A stretch of DNA of 64,000 nucleotides. Origin: Parasutterella muris (GTDB lineage: Bacteria; Pseudomonadota; Gammaproteobacteria; Burkholderiales; Burkholderiaceae_F). How positions within the stretch are numbered: position 1 is the first letter of the stretch; each line of letters begins with the position of its first letter. The DNA lies in the NCBI RefSeq assembly GCF_009767915.1, contig NZ_WSRP01000011.1:1-64000 (forward strand), written 5' to 3'. Position numbers and translations under genes: made by a program. Below, piece after piece: positions 53,610 to 63,627 of this stretch. Under the pieces are notes generated by a model. The model had not been told where the DNA came from. It searched no databases and saw only the letters and a list, made by a program, of their open reading frames with translations.

Positions 53610-56476
53610 CAGGCGAAACGTCTGGTTTCAGGAGTTCCGAAAAGATTTCCGATGCAGCGGCAGCAGAGAGTCGGATAGTTCTTGTCACAACCAACGTCTT
53701 CCTTGTACTGCCAGCATCTTTCGCATTTCGGCGCGGAGCTCGGTTTGACCGTGATTTCGCGTTTGTCGCTGACACCGTCAAGTGTTGCCTTGCTGGTGAT
53801 CATGACAAAGGAAAGCTCATCGCCAAGCTGAGAAATGACATCGTATTCGGGCTGAGGAAGCTTCATAGAGACTTCGCCCTGCAGTGAGGAGCCAAGCTGA
53901 CCCTTTTCACGCAGTCTTTCCAGTTCAACCTGAACGTCAGAGCGCACCGCTCGAATCAAAGCCCACTTGTTGAGAAGCTCGGCGCTTTCTTTAACGTGCG
54001 GCAGATCGGTGAATTTCTCAATGAAAATCGAGCCCTTATTGTTCGGGTTGAAGCAGGCATAGGCTTCTTCCGCGGTAAAGGACAGCACCGGAGCGAGAAG
54101 CTTCAGAAGCGTATCAGTGATGTACCAAAGACCGGTCTGTGCACTGCGGCGAGCTTGTCCGTTGGCTCCGGTCGTGTAGAGACGGTCTTTAAGAATATCA
54201 AGATAGAATCCGCCTAAGTCATCACTCGCAAAAAGCAGAAGCGCTGAGCAAGCGGTATGGAACTCATACTTCGAATAACGTTCGCGGATTTCCTGCTGAA
54301 GCTGCTGCATGCGCGCAATCGCCCAGCGGTCAATTTCAACCATGTCTTCAATTGCGACCGCATCCTTGTTAATGTCAAAGTCGGAGACGTTGGCAAGCAG
54401 GAAGCGGATGGTGTTGCGGAATCTTCTGTAGCCCTCTACGGTGCCTTTGAGAATTCTTTCGCCAAGACCGATTTCAGCGGTGTAGTCGGAGAGACCAACC
54501 CAAAGACGAAGAATTTCAGCGCCGTAACGGTCAGAGATTTCAGACGGTGCAATGACGTTACCGAGAGACTTGCTCATCTTTCGGCCTTGCTCGTCAACTG
54601 TAAAGCCGTGTGTCAGAAGCGCCTGATACGGAGGCCTGCCGTCGATGGCGGAGCCGGTGAGCAGAGAAGAGTGGAACCAGCCGCGGTGCTGGTCGCTGCC
54701 TTCAAGATAGAGATCTGCCGGGTAGGTCAGCTTGTCGGCATGCGAGCCGCGCATAACGGTGACGTGCGTTGTGCCGGAGTCAAACCAAACGTCCAGAATG
54801 TCACTGGATTTTTCGTATTTATCCGTGTCTTTGTCGATCAGATCTTCGACTTTGACGCGTGTCCATGCCTCGATGCCGTCTTTTTCAACCATATCGGCAA
54901 CTTTGCGCAGGATAGCGAGTGTATCCGGATGTAGCTTGCCCGTCTCTTTATTGATCAGGAAAGGCAGCGGCACGCCCCAGTTTCTCTGTCTGGAAATACA
55001 CCAGTCGGGACGATTGGCGATCATGTTGTGCAGTCTGGCTTCGCCCCATGCAGGAATAAACTCGGTACGGTCAACCCCTTCAAGCGCGGTTTTACGCAGA
55101 GGATCTGCAGGAGCGTCAGCGCTGAAGACTCCTTTGGTGTCCGCATTGGGTTCATCCATGCGGATAAACCACTGGTTGGTGGCACGGTAAATCAGCGGTG
55201 TCTTATGACGCCAGCAGTTCATGTAGCTGTGCACCATGCTGCCGCGGGAGAGCAGGTTGCCGGTAATCTGGAGCGTGTCCAGGATCTTGTCTTTGGCTTT
55301 CCAAATGTTCAGTCCGCCAAAGAGCGGCAGAGACTCGCTGTAGCTGCCGTTGCCCATCACAGGGTTCAGGATGTCGTCATTAGTGATTCCGTTTGCCTTG
55401 CAGGAGACAAAGTCATCCACACCGTATGCAGGCGCAGAGTGAACGATACCGGTACCGGCAGTGGCGTCGACGTAATCGGCGAGGAATACCGGAGAGAAGC
55501 GGTCGTAGAAGGGGTCCATCTCGCAAAGCGGATGTTTAAAGCGCAGTCCCTGGAACTCGCTGCCTTTGGCTTTAGCGACCGGTTTGCCTTCGAGGCCGAA
55601 ACGCTTCAGGGATTCTTCGTACAAAGATTCCGCCAGAACGAACATGCGGTTGGGCGTATCAACAAGAACGTAATCCAGTTCGGGATTCATGTTGAGCGCT
55701 TGGTTGGCAGGGATTGTCCACGGAGTGGTTGTCCAAATCACAGCGGCGACAGGCTTATCGCATTTGTAATTAAAGATCTGTTCCAGACGAGGTTTGTCTT
55801 CCGCGGAAATCGGGAACGCAGTATCCAGTGTCGGAGAAGACTTGTCCGCATATTCGACTTCAGCTTCCGCAAGCGCGCTCTGGCAGTCAAAACACCAGTT
55901 CACGGGCTTGAGGCCGCGGTAAACAAAGCCTTTTTCAAGGATGACGCCAAGCGCACGGATTTCTTCGGCTTCGGTTTCAGGACGCATCGTCAGATACGGA
56001 TCGCTCCAGTCACCGAGCACGCCGAGACGCTGGAACCCAGCCATCTGGTTTTTGATCTGCTCTTTGGCGTATTCACGGCATTTCTGCATGACTTCTTCTT
56101 TAGGAAGATTCTTGCCAAATTTTTTCTCAATCTGAATTTCAATCGGCATTCCGTGGCAGTCCCAGCCCGGAACGTAAGGTGCGTCAAAGCCTTCAAGCGT
56201 CTTTGTCTTGAGAATGATGTCCTTCAGAATTTTGTTGACAGCGTGGCCGACATGAATGTTTCCGTTGGCATACGGAGGGCCGTCATGCAGCAGGAAGCGC
56301 TTTTCGCCTTTTCTGGCTGCGCGAATTTTCCCGTACACGTCTTTTTCCAGCCAATCCTTAATCCAGCCGGGTTCACGGGCAGGCAGATTGCCTCTCATGG
56401 GAAAGGGTGTATCAGGAAGATTCAGCGGATATTTTTTAGCGGCTTCCTTAGCCGCGGCGTCATTTTTTTTACTCAT
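53609..56476 (-). CDS. ileS: Isoleucyl-tRNA synthetase
   Basis: The protein has 955 residues. The class I signatures are [10 protein letters not shown] (HIGH) and [10 protein letters not shown] (KMSKS), with an editing domain between, and a C-terminal zinc-binding region ([13 protein letters not shown], then CCRC). It charges tRNA(Ile). It lies between ribF and lspA, the usual proteobacterial order. Confidence 0.96.
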   Translation of the reverse strand: MSKKNDAAAKEAAKKYPLNLPDTPFPMRGNLPAREPGWIKDWLEKDVYGKIRAARKGEKRFLLHDGPPYANGNIHVGHAVNKILKDIILKTKTLEGFDAPYVPGWDCHGMPIEIQIEKKFGKNLPKEEVMQKCREYAKEQIKNQMAGFQRLGVLGDWSDPYLTMRPETEAEEIRALGVILEKGFVYRGLKPVNWCFDCQSALAEAEVEYADKSSPTLDTAFPISAEDKPRLEQIFNYKCDKPVAAVIWTTTPWTIPANQALNMNPELDYVLVDTPNRMFVLAESLYEESLKRFGLEGKPVAKAKGSEFQGLRFKHPLCEMDPFYDRFSPVFLADYVDATAGTGIVHSAPAYGVDDFVSCKANGITNDDILNPVMGNGSYSESLPLFGGLNIWKAKDKILDTLQITGNLLSRGSMVHSYMNCWRHKTPLIYRATNQWFIRMDEPNADTKGVFSADAPADPLRKTALEGVDRTEFIPAWGEARLHNMIANRPDWCISRQRNWGVPLPFLINKETGKLHPDTLAILRKVADMVEKDGIEAWTRVKVEDLIDKDTDKYEKSSDILDVWFDSGTTHVTVMRGSHADKLTYPADLYLEGSDQHRGWFHSSLLTGSAIDGRPPYQALLTHGFTVDEQGRKMSKSLGNVIAPSEISDRYGAEILRLWVGLSDYTAEIGLGERILKGTVEGYRRFRNTIRFLLANVSDFDINKDAVAIEDMVEIDRWAIARMQQLQQEIRERYSKYEFHTACSALLLFASDDLGGFYLDILKDRLYTTGANGQARRSAQTGLWYITDTLLKLLAPVLSFTAEEAYACFNPNNKGSIFIEKFTDLPHVKESAELLNKWALIRAVRSDVQVELERLREKGQLGSSLQGEVSMKLPQPEYDVISQLGDELSFVMITSKATLDGVSDKREITVKPSSAPKCERCWQYKEDVGCDKNYPTLCCRCIGNLFGTPETRRFA

Positions 56477-56509
56477 CTTTATTCCTTGGCCCCCTCGGGC
56501 TCTTCAAGG

Positions 56510-57457
56510 TTAAACGGATAATCCTAAGATTTGTTTTGCTTTGCGCTGGTCTTCTTCGATCGCAGCTCTCAGCTCTTCAAGGGAATTGAATTTCTTCTCT
56601 TCCCGAATCTTTGCAAAAAATTCCACTTTGAGAACCTGGTCATAAAGGTCTCCGTGGTAGTTAAACAAGTGTGTTTCCAGCAGATACTCTCCGTGATCGA
56701 TGACGGTGGGACGTCTGCCGACACAGGCGACGCCTTCAATCGGTCTCGGCCCGATGCCGTGAACTTTGACGGCGTATACGCCTTCGATCGCGGGTTTCGA
56801 TTTGGAGTAAGGCGGCAAAATGCGCTGATTCATTGTCGGAAAGCCGATCGTTCTGCCGATTTCCTTGCCGTGAAGCACGCGGCCGCTGATCATATAAGGA
56901 CGGCCGAGCATGTAGTTGGCAGACGGGATGTCGCCTTCAGCCAAAGCGTGCCGAATTCGAGAGCTCGAGATCGGCGCGACAGAGTGATAAAGCATCGGCA
57001 TCGGATGAACTTCGAAATGAAATTCCTTCCCTAAGCTTTCCAGCAGTTTGATATCTCCGGCTCGTTTGGCGCCGAAGCGGAAATTCTCACCGACAGTAAC
57101 CCAGCGGGCGTGCAGTCCGTCGACAAGAATCTCACGGACGAATTCATAAGGCGAAAGCGAAGCAAGATGCGGTTCGAACTTAAGAATGTAAACGCGTTCG
57201 ATGCCGCAGGCCTGGATAGCTTCCACCTTGTCATGAAGACTCAGGATGCGGCGCGGAGCGTCGTCGGGGTTAAAGTATTCTCTCGGATGAGGCTCAAAGG
57301 TCAGAACGGCCGGACAAAGCAGACGAGCACGAGCCGCATCTACCACTTCGTGAAGAAGCGCTTGGTGGCCGCGGTGCACACCGTCAAAATTGCCGATCGC
57401 TAAAGCGCAGTCAAGCCGATCTTCCGGCTTAGGCAGCCCTCTAAAAACTTTTTTCAT
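56510..57457 (-). CDS. ribF: Bifunctional riboflavin kinase/FAD synthetase
   Basis: The protein has 315 residues from the ATG at 57457; 13 residues upstream in frame are not conserved. The FAD synthetase half has AIGNFDGVHRGHQALL, and the riboflavin kinase half has GKEIGRTIGFPTMN and VYAVKV. It makes FMN and FAD. First gene of the ribF-ileS-lspA-coaBC-dut operon. Confidence 0.95.
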   Translation of the reverse strand: MKKVFRGLPKPEDRLDCALAIGNFDGVHRGHQALLHEVVDAARARLLCPAVLTFEPHPREYFNPDDAPRRILSLHDKVEAIQACGIERVYILKFEPHLASLSPYEFVREILVDGLHARWVTVGENFRFGAKRAGDIKLLESLGKEFHFEVHPMPMLYHSVAPISSSRIRHALAEGDIPSANYMLGRPYMISGRVLHGKEIGRTIGFPTMNQRILPPYSKSKPAIEGVYAVKVHGIGPRPIEGVACVGRRPTVIDHGEYLLETHLFNYHGDLYDQVLKVEFFAKIREEKKFNSLEELRAAIEEDQRKAKQILGLSV

Positions 57458-57649
57458 CCAAACCTCCGGGCGCGCGCTGCTGAGACAGGCGCACACCGCC
57501 CTTTAATGCACACAAAAGAACAATTATAAAAGAGGCTGAGATCGCTTTGAAAAAACAGCAAAATAAACTTGAAGCGTCAGTAGCGGAAAGTGAGTGAAAA
57601 TGCTTATGAACGTGGCACAATCTCACTGTTTTACTCTTGGTGCGTAGCG

Positions 57650-58303
57650 ATGAAAAAAAATATAGTTGTCCTTATTTCGGGAAGGGGCAGTAATTTCAAG
57701 TCTGTATATGAAGCGAGCGTTCGTGAGAACTGGGCTGAAAAATACGGTTTATATATCAGCGGCGTGATTTCCAACCGCGCTGATGCCAAAGGACTTGAAT
57801 ACGCGGCCTCCGTCGGCATTCCTTCCAAAGTGGTTGATCACAAGGGCTATGAAAGCCGAGGCGCTTTTGAAAAGGATCTCGCAGACGCCTGCGACGAGTT
57901 CGGCGCTGATCTGATCGTGCTTGCCGGCTTTATGCGCGTATTGACCCCGTACTTTGTAGATCGCTTCAGCGGCAGAATTCTTAACATTCATCCGGCGCTT
58001 CTTCCGCTTTTTACCGGACTTCATACCCACGAAAGGGCACTTCAGGCCGGCGTGCGCGTTCACGGTGTTACTGTTCACTTTGTATCGGCCGAACTGGACG
58101 GCGGACCGATTGTCGGTCAGGCCACGGTACCGGTTTTGGCAAATGACACGCCTGAAATATTAGCCGCCCGCGTACTGGTGCAGGAGCATGTTCTTTATCC
58201 GCGAGCCGTGCGCCTTGTTGCGAGCGGCCGCGTGAAATTGGATGGAAATAAAGTGCTGATGGACGAAGAGGCGAGCAGAGAGCTTGCTATTTTGGCGCAG
58301 TAA
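57650..58303 (+). CDS. purN: Phosphoribosylglycinamide formyltransferase
   Basis: The protein has 217 residues from the ATG at 57650, chosen because the chain then opens with MKKNIVVLISGRGSNF. The catalytic residues are in RILNIHPALLPLF (Asn, His) and HGVTVHFV with the later Asp in ELDGGPI. It transfers a formyl group from 10-formyl-tetrahydrofolate in purine synthesis. It is divergent from ribF and followed by an RsmB-like gene 26 bases on. Confidence 0.95.
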   Translation: MKKNIVVLISGRGSNFKSVYEASVRENWAEKYGLYISGVISNRADAKGLEYAASVGIPSKVVDHKGYESRGAFEKDLADACDEFGADLIVLAGFMRVLTPYFVDRFSGRILNIHPALLPLFTGLHTHERALQAGVRVHGVTVHFVSAELDGGPIVGQATVPVLANDTPEILAARVLVQEHVLYPRAVRLVASGRVKLDGNKVLMDEEASRELAILAQ

Positions 58304-58329
58304 GACGTGTCCGTCGCATAGGAGCAGAA

Positions 58330-59868
58330 ATGGCAGAAAGAGCAGAAAGATCACGGTTTTCTTTTTCCAGAGGAAGAAGAAGCGACGCGCCCAAGCGCAA
58401 ATTAACCGATCGTCAGAGAGCGGCGAAGGAACGTCTCGCGAAGATGTCTCCCGAACAGAGACACACGCACGATCCTAACAAGGCACCGAATCCGAGAATG
58501 CTGAGTTCGCATCCCGGAGAAGTGCGCATCACTTCCCTGGTCGTCGATGAACTCGGCCGCGCGCTGCGCAAGATCCTGAAGCTTGACGGACCTGCGGACG
58601 TGCTGATGAGCCTTTACTTTAGAGAAGCGCGTCATCTCGGACCGAGAGAAAGAACAATTATTGCCGAGGCGATTTATTACTGTCTGCGGCATCTCTCCAT
58701 GATTACCTGGCGCATGGGAACGGTCACGCCCGTGAAGGCGCCGCGGCTTACAGGGCTTCTCGTACTCGCGCTTCAGTACGGCGTCGATAAGATCAGTGAT
58801 CAGATTCTCGGAAAGGAAAAAGACACGCTCCTGAATATGCTTCGTCCCAAGGACAGCAAAGCACCTAAAGAGATTCAGGCTGAAGTTCCGAAATGGCTCT
58901 ATGACCTTGCGGTTGTGCAGTACACAGATCACAAAGCGCTCTTTGAAGCCATGCAGCAGGGCGCTCCGTTGGATCTGCGCGTTAATACGCTCAAGGCCGG
59001 TGTTGACGATGTGATAGCCGAGCTGGATAAACATCACGTCAAGGCGGTTAAAGGTGAATATTCCCCGGAATGCGTTCGTCTGGACATCAAGCCTGCTTTA
59101 ACGCAGTGGCCGATTTATAAAGACGGGTTGGTTGAAGTTCAGGACGAAGGCTCGCAGCTGATTGCGCGTCTGGTGCAGCCGAGACGAGGCGAGATGGTCT
59201 GCGACTTTTGTGCCGGTGCCGGCGGCAAAACACTTGCGCTGGGCGCGCTGATGAAATCCACCGGCCGCATCTATGCGTTTGACGTGAATGAAAAGCGCCT
59301 GGGCGGATTAAAGCCGAGAATGCGCAGAGCGGGCCTTTCCAACATTTATCCGTCAGTGATTCGAACGGAGCACGACAGCCGCGTTAAACGCCTGTACGGG
59401 AAGATGGATCGTGTGCTTGTGGATGCGCCGTGTTCCGGAACCGGCACCTATAGACGCAATCCCGATTTGAAATGGCGCTTTGGCGAGGATGAACTGGAAC
59501 GCATTAACAGTATTCAGAAGTCCGTCATTCGTTCCGCTGCGAAGATGGTGAAAAAAGGCGGCCGCCTTGTGTATGCGACCTGCTCAATTCTGGAGCGCGA
59601 AAATCAGGGTGTCATCTGCGAATTCCTGGAGGAGAATCCGGAATTTGAACTGCTGGATGCGTATGAAATTCTTGAGAAGCAGGGCGTTGAAATCTCTCCG
59701 TATCAGAAGAAGCGGTTTGGAGAATACTTTGTGATGCTTCCGCAGCTCAACGGCACAGACGGCTTTTTTGGCGCCGTGCTTCAGCGCAGGGATGAAAAAA
59801 AGGGCAGGACGGAGAAGGAGAGTCCTGCCTTGGAGGGCGACGCTCAGGAGAGCGTCCAAAAAGAATAG
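58330..59868 (+). CDS. RsmB/NOP2-family RNA cytosine-C5 methyltransferase
   Basis: The protein has 512 residues. A basic N-terminal extension (1-50) and a helical NusB-like/RNA-binding part precede the SAM domain: VCDFCAGAGGKTLALG, then the two catalytic-site cysteines in VDAPCSGTGTYRRNP and YATCSILERENQG. It should methylate a cytosine in 16S rRNA, as RsmB does. A charged C-terminal tail of about 25 residues (KKGRTEKES...) is unusual. It is read from an AGGAG site 6 bases before the ATG. Confidence 0.85.
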   Translation: MAERAERSRFSFSRGRRSDAPKRKLTDRQRAAKERLAKMSPEQRHTHDPNKAPNPRMLSSHPGEVRITSLVVDELGRALRKILKLDGPADVLMSLYFREARHLGPRERTIIAEAIYYCLRHLSMITWRMGTVTPVKAPRLTGLLVLALQYGVDKISDQILGKEKDTLLNMLRPKDSKAPKEIQAEVPKWLYDLAVVQYTDHKALFEAMQQGAPLDLRVNTLKAGVDDVIAELDKHHVKAVKGEYSPECVRLDIKPALTQWPIYKDGLVEVQDEGSQLIARLVQPRRGEMVCDFCAGAGGKTLALGALMKSTGRIYAFDVNEKRLGGLKPRMRRAGLSNIYPSVIRTEHDSRVKRLYGKMDRVLVDAPCSGTGTYRRNPDLKWRFGEDELERINSIQKSVIRSAAKMVKKGGRLVYATCSILERENQGVICEFLEENPEFELLDAYEILEKQGVEISPYQKKRFGEYFVMLPQLNGTDGFFGAVLQRRDEKKGRTEKESPALEGDAQESVQKE

Positions 59869-59892
59869 TCGCTGTCTGACTTAAACCTTCAT

Positions 59893-59926
59893 ACTATGGC
59901 CCTCTTCGGAGGGCCGTAGTTTTTTG
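59893..59926. terminator. Bidirectional terminator between the RsmB-like gene and the asparaginase gene
   Basis: ACTATGGCCCTC (59893-59904) and GAGGGCCGTAGT (59909-59920) pair with one G-U around TTCG and are followed by TTTTTTG. An A-rich left flank makes it useful to the convergent gene as well. Confidence 0.85.
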
Positions 59927-59938
59927 ATCGGTAAGAAC

Positions 59939-60934
59939 TTACGCGTCGAGCAGCTTTTCAAGTTCGAGCTTGTTGTTAGCTAATTCAGGACGCTCGGAGA
60001 GAATAACCATCAATTTCAGACGAGTCTTCGCCGTTGAAAGTTCTCCGCCGTGAATGGCGCCGTTATTGCGGCTGTCGGTTACCGAGCCGGGATAGGCATA
60101 GACCTGGTAAGGACGTCCGCCGGGAGTACGAGTGGAGATCACGACGACAACGCCTTTATCGCTGGCGTCTTTAATGCCGGGCTCTAAAACTGCCGGGAGG
60201 TTGCCGCGTCCGAAGCCTTCCAAAATGATGCCTTTGCAGCCCTGAGCGACAGCAAAATCAATGTACTCTCTGCCGACGCCGGTCTGTCCGGTAACGATAT
60301 CAACGCGTGCGGTCAAAGCTTTGGGACTGAATGTCTGGCGGCCGATTGGTTCACGTCTGAAGACGACTCGGTCGACATCACAGTAGCCGATGGGACCCCA
60401 CCAGGGAGATTCGAACGTTGCCGGGTTGGCGGAATGTGTTTTGCGGACCTGTGCCGCGGCATGAATGGTTTCATTCAGAAGCAGCAGTACGCCTTTGCCT
60501 CTTGCCTCATCGGAAGCGGCAGTTTTTACCGCGCAGTAAATGTTGGCAGGACCGTCAGGACTTGTATCGCCGGCTCCGCGCATTGCGGCGGTGAGAACAA
60601 TCGGTTTCTCACTCTTATGCAGCAGATCAAGCATGTAGGAGGTTTCTTCGACTGTGTCGGTGCCGTGTGTGACAACAGCGCCCGCGACTCCGTCTTCTTC
60701 CAGCGCTTTTTCAATCATTGCGGAAAGATCGAACATTTTCTGCGGAGTCATTGCGCAGGAAGCGTGGTTTGAGAACTCGCGCACTTCAACGTCGGCGAGT
60801 TTTTCCAGACCGGGGACGGCCGCAGCCAGATCGGCGCCGCTGACGGCAGGAACCAAGCCGTTCACAGCAGGATCAAATTTCATGGCGATTGTGCCGCCGG
60901 TTGTAAATACAATAACTTTTTTCTTTTCTGACAT
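59939..60934 (-). CDS. L-asparaginase
   Basis: The protein has 331 residues from the ATG at 60934 (GAGAAAGAA just before it); longer in-frame starts lie inside the upstream gene. The catalytic motifs are FTTGGTIAMKF (first Thr) and VTHGTDTVEETSYML (Thr-Asp), with SPDGPANIYCA and GIILEGFGRGN typical of the family. No signal peptide is seen, so it is probably cytoplasmic. It hydrolyses asparagine (perhaps glutamine) to aspartate and ammonia. It lies 22 bases after an unrecognised conserved gene and downstream of a carboxylate-type carrier gene, which suggests a catabolic operon. Confidence 0.88.
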   Translation of the reverse strand: MSEKKKVIVFTTGGTIAMKFDPAVNGLVPAVSGADLAAAVPGLEKLADVEVREFSNHASCAMTPQKMFDLSAMIEKALEEDGVAGAVVTHGTDTVEETSYMLDLLHKSEKPIVLTAAMRGAGDTSPDGPANIYCAVKTAASDEARGKGVLLLLNETIHAAAQVRKTHSANPATFESPWWGPIGYCDVDRVVFRREPIGRQTFSPKALTARVDIVTGQTGVGREYIDFAVAQGCKGIILEGFGRGNLPAVLEPGIKDASDKGVVVVISTRTPGGRPYQVYAYPGSVTDSRNNGAIHGGELSTAKTRLKLMVILSERPELANNKLELEKLLDA

Positions 60935-60956
60935 TTCTTTCTCCAGGGGAAACAAA

Positions 60957-62171
60957 CTAAAACTTTTCTGCGACAGTGCTGTAGAGCCTGCTCGCCGCTT
61001 CAAGATTCCGATTAATGATCGGAACGGATTCAGTACAGATTCGGACGTAGCGATCGACATCCTCGAGTGAAAGGGTCGGCTGAACAACCTTCTGCAGTTC
61101 TTCTCGAGGAATGAAGAGACTCAGCACGCAGGAGCTTCCGGGTATACAGCCGACGCCGCCCATTACTTTGTGAATCTCTTCACTCATGAATGTGATGCCG
61201 CCGAGGTCCTCACTGCAGAAACGATTGAGTTCGGCTGCAATTTGAACTTTTTCTAAAGCGCTGCTGCTTTCATCGAGTTTCTTAGCCAGCGAGCCGATAT
61301 AAACAGCGTTCTCGTGAGTGAGCCCTCGCATTGCGTCAGGACTTCTTTTCAGCATTTCCGGCCGATAAAGGACCGGATAGCCGAGCATCTCGGCAGCTTC
61401 TTTTACGCATTTCGCGACAATCGGATTGTCATCCTGCTCATTGCCGCGTACAAGGAATGTATTTTCTGAAATCTCATCTGAGACCGGTTCGGCGCACACT
61501 TTGCCTTCAATCACTATGCTCGGAATTTGATCAAGCCGCAGTCTGTGCATGATTTCTTTTTTGCCGAATAGATTGACATTGCCTTCAATGTCCTCATTCG
61601 GTCCGATTCCGCCGATGCTCGCGTTGGAGAGCGCCAGCACAGAGGTCGGAAAGCCTCCCGCTTCGATGACGGTACCGAGAATTTTGCCGCAGTTGCCTTC
61701 AATCTCTTCCTCCCCGTAAAGAAATTGATCAGGGAAGGACTTCGCGAAAGAGTCCATTGAAGCGTTAGCAATGGCGGTCTGCAGAGCGACCGGTACTTCC
61801 ATTGCGCCCTGTCCGAGAATTCGCCCGAAGCAGCGCACGGCAAGTGTTTGTGAGTTGACGGCTTCGGCGCCGATAATTTGCTGCGCAAGACGTGCCTCAT
61901 CGGGCGTGATGCCGCGTCTTGCAAAGGCTTTTCCTATGCCTCCGCTTTTTGTGGTGACTTCAAAATAAGCTCCATTTAAACCTGTTCTCGCGCTTACCGA
62001 ATCGATGCGCAGATCAATATCAAAGGTTTTCTGAAGCAGTCGGATAACGCATGAGAGACCGCCGGAATCGTCCTGCACGAAACCTTGGTGACTGTTGGCA
62101 TGTCCGCAGCCGGCATGTCCGACGATACCGCAGGTACCGAAAGCAGATTTAGATGGAGAAAGTGCTGTCAT
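60957..62171 (-). CDS. Conserved protein of unknown function with a Cys/His-rich N-terminus
   Basis: The protein has 404 residues. I do not recognise the family. The N-terminus is striking: FGTCGIVGHAGCGHANSHQG followed by FVQDDSGGL, with three Cys, four His and two Asp in about 30 residues, which looks like a metal or active site. The rest is mixed alpha/beta with Gly-rich turns (NASIGGIGPNEDIEGN; MGGVGCIPGSSCVLSLF). No signal peptide or membrane segment is seen. It sits between the carrier gene (about 40 bases upstream) and asparaginase, so it may be an enzyme acting on the imported compound. Confidence 0.65.
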   Translation of the reverse strand: MTALSPSKSAFGTCGIVGHAGCGHANSHQGFVQDDSGGLSCVIRLLQKTFDIDLRIDSVSARTGLNGAYFEVTTKSGGIGKAFARRGITPDEARLAQQIIGAEAVNSQTLAVRCFGRILGQGAMEVPVALQTAIANASMDSFAKSFPDQFLYGEEEIEGNCGKILGTVIEAGGFPTSVLALSNASIGGIGPNEDIEGNVNLFGKKEIMHRLRLDQIPSIVIEGKVCAEPVSDEISENTFLVRGNEQDDNPIVAKCVKEAAEMLGYPVLYRPEMLKRSPDAMRGLTHENAVYIGSLAKKLDESSSALEKVQIAAELNRFCSEDLGGITFMSEEIHKVMGGVGCIPGSSCVLSLFIPREELQKVVQPTLSLEDVDRYVRICTESVPIINRNLEAASRLYSTVAEKF

Positions 62172-62211
62172 GATCAGTATGGGGGAGTCAAAAGACTCCC
62201 CGTAATTTAAA

Positions 62212-63495
62212 TTAGAAAACTGTTAAAGCAAGCGTAATGCAGAAAGCAACCAGGCAGCCGAACAGGATGGACGGACGCTGGAACAGGTTGGCCTGCTTGA
62301 GGTTGGAGCCGGGAACTACCGGAATGACTGTCGCAAGAGCGGCAACCGGACCGCCAGTCAGGAAGTACTGGATCAGGGATGCGCCGGAAGCAGCAGCGAA
62401 CGCGGCGGCGAACGGATCAGCGCCGGCACCGAGAACAACCTGAAGGAACGGAACTAGAACAGCAACAGAAGCGGCATAAGACTGAGTCATAAAGCCGGTG
62501 ATGAAAGCGACGGCAAACATCGCAACGACCGGAGAGAAGGAGAGCAGCGGGCCGGCAAAGGTAGAGATGGTGTCTACTAAACCGACCTGTTTGATAACCG
62601 TACTCATGAAAAGGAAACCGATCGTGGCAACCAACGGAGTAGCAATCAGGCCGACACCGTTCATCATGTTCTGCTCGGAAGTCTTCATGTTTTCATGAGC
62701 AAGGATCATAACAACAAGAGCGGAAACCAGGCCGACGAGGAAAATCGGAAGACCCATAATAAAGCCGACCAAAAGGATCAGGAACGGGAAGAAGGCCTTG
62801 AAGGAAGTCGTCTTGTATTCCTTCGCGTTGATTTCTTTCATAACTGCGATTCTGTCTTCTTCCGAAACGGTAACGCCTCTCTTATGCATGTCGAGAACGA
62901 CACGAAGGGCAGACATGAAGAAGATTGAGAGAGATGCGATTAAGCCGAGAACGTTGAAAAGACCGTAACCAATGCCGGCGGTTGCTAAAATGGCGACTTG
63001 GGTCGGGTGTGTAAAGCCGGCTAAGTTGCCGATGTGGCCTGCGTGAGCTTGAATACCGGCGACTTTGTTCGGGTCAACGCCGAGGCGGACTGCAGCAGGG
63101 CCGGTAATGACGGCTGTGATAACAGGCTGAGTGAAACCGGTCAATGCGCCGATCACGCCGGCAGCGATACCGCCCGCGGTACAAACGCCCGGACCTCCGC
63201 CAAGTTTGTTGCCGCAGCGCACGATGTCGCGAACGATCACGTCAAGGAAGCCGGTCGCCTGCATAATGCCGATGAACAGCAGGATGCCAGTCATGTCCGC
63301 AATGACGGGATTCAAACCGGAGTTAATCATTTTTGCAACCGTCATCGGAGCGTTTCCTGCAAGCGGGAAACCGGCAACGATGGCCGAAATGGCTGCGCCG
63401 GTGATAGCCGTAATGTAAATAGGCGTTAGGCCGGTAATCATTACGACTAGCGTCAGAACCATAAGGCACTGAGCGATAATCATTTGAGTTGTCAT
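62212..63495 (-). CDS. Ion-transporter-superfamily carboxylate or amino acid carrier
   Basis: The protein has 427 residues with about 11-12 hydrophobic segments and two pseudo-repeats with broken-helix motifs (TGFTQPVITAVITGPAAVRL in the first half; TGFMTQSYAASVAVLVPF in the second), as in CitMHS/GntP/Dcu-like secondary carriers. The substrate is unknown. Its place ahead of the unknown gene and asparaginase points to asparagine, aspartate or a related dicarboxylate (inference). A KdpE-like regulator gene lies upstream on the same strand. Confidence 0.75.
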   Translation of the reverse strand: MTTQMIIAQCLMVLTLVVMITGLTPIYITAITGAAISAIVAGFPLAGNAPMTVAKMINSGLNPVIADMTGILLFIGIMQATGFLDVIVRDIVRCGNKLGGGPGVCTAGGIAAGVIGALTGFTQPVITAVITGPAAVRLGVDPNKVAGIQAHAGHIGNLAGFTHPTQVAILATAGIGYGLFNVLGLIASLSIFFMSALRVVLDMHKRGVTVSEEDRIAVMKEINAKEYKTTSFKAFFPFLILLVGFIMGLPIFLVGLVSALVVMILAHENMKTSEQNMMNGVGLIATPLVATIGFLFMSTVIKQVGLVDTISTFAGPLLSFSPVVAMFAVAFITGFMTQSYAASVAVLVPFLQVVLGAGADPFAAAFAAASGASLIQYFLTGGPVAALATVIPVVPGSNLKQANLFQRPSILFGCLVAFCITLALTVF

Positions 63496-63627
63496 AGAGT
63501 TTTCTCCTAGGGTTATGGAAATTTAGCTTTCCAATTTCTATGATTCACTCAGGAAGTTACAATTCGATAAATTTGTCTTTTTGGAAAATTACAAAAAAAT
63601 TACAAAGACTAGAGATTTTCCCTTAGT

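Noticed and set aside
55028-56521. Long plus-strand open frame opposite ileS (497 codons)
   Set aside because: It is the mirror of ileS codon usage and contains no recognisable domain.
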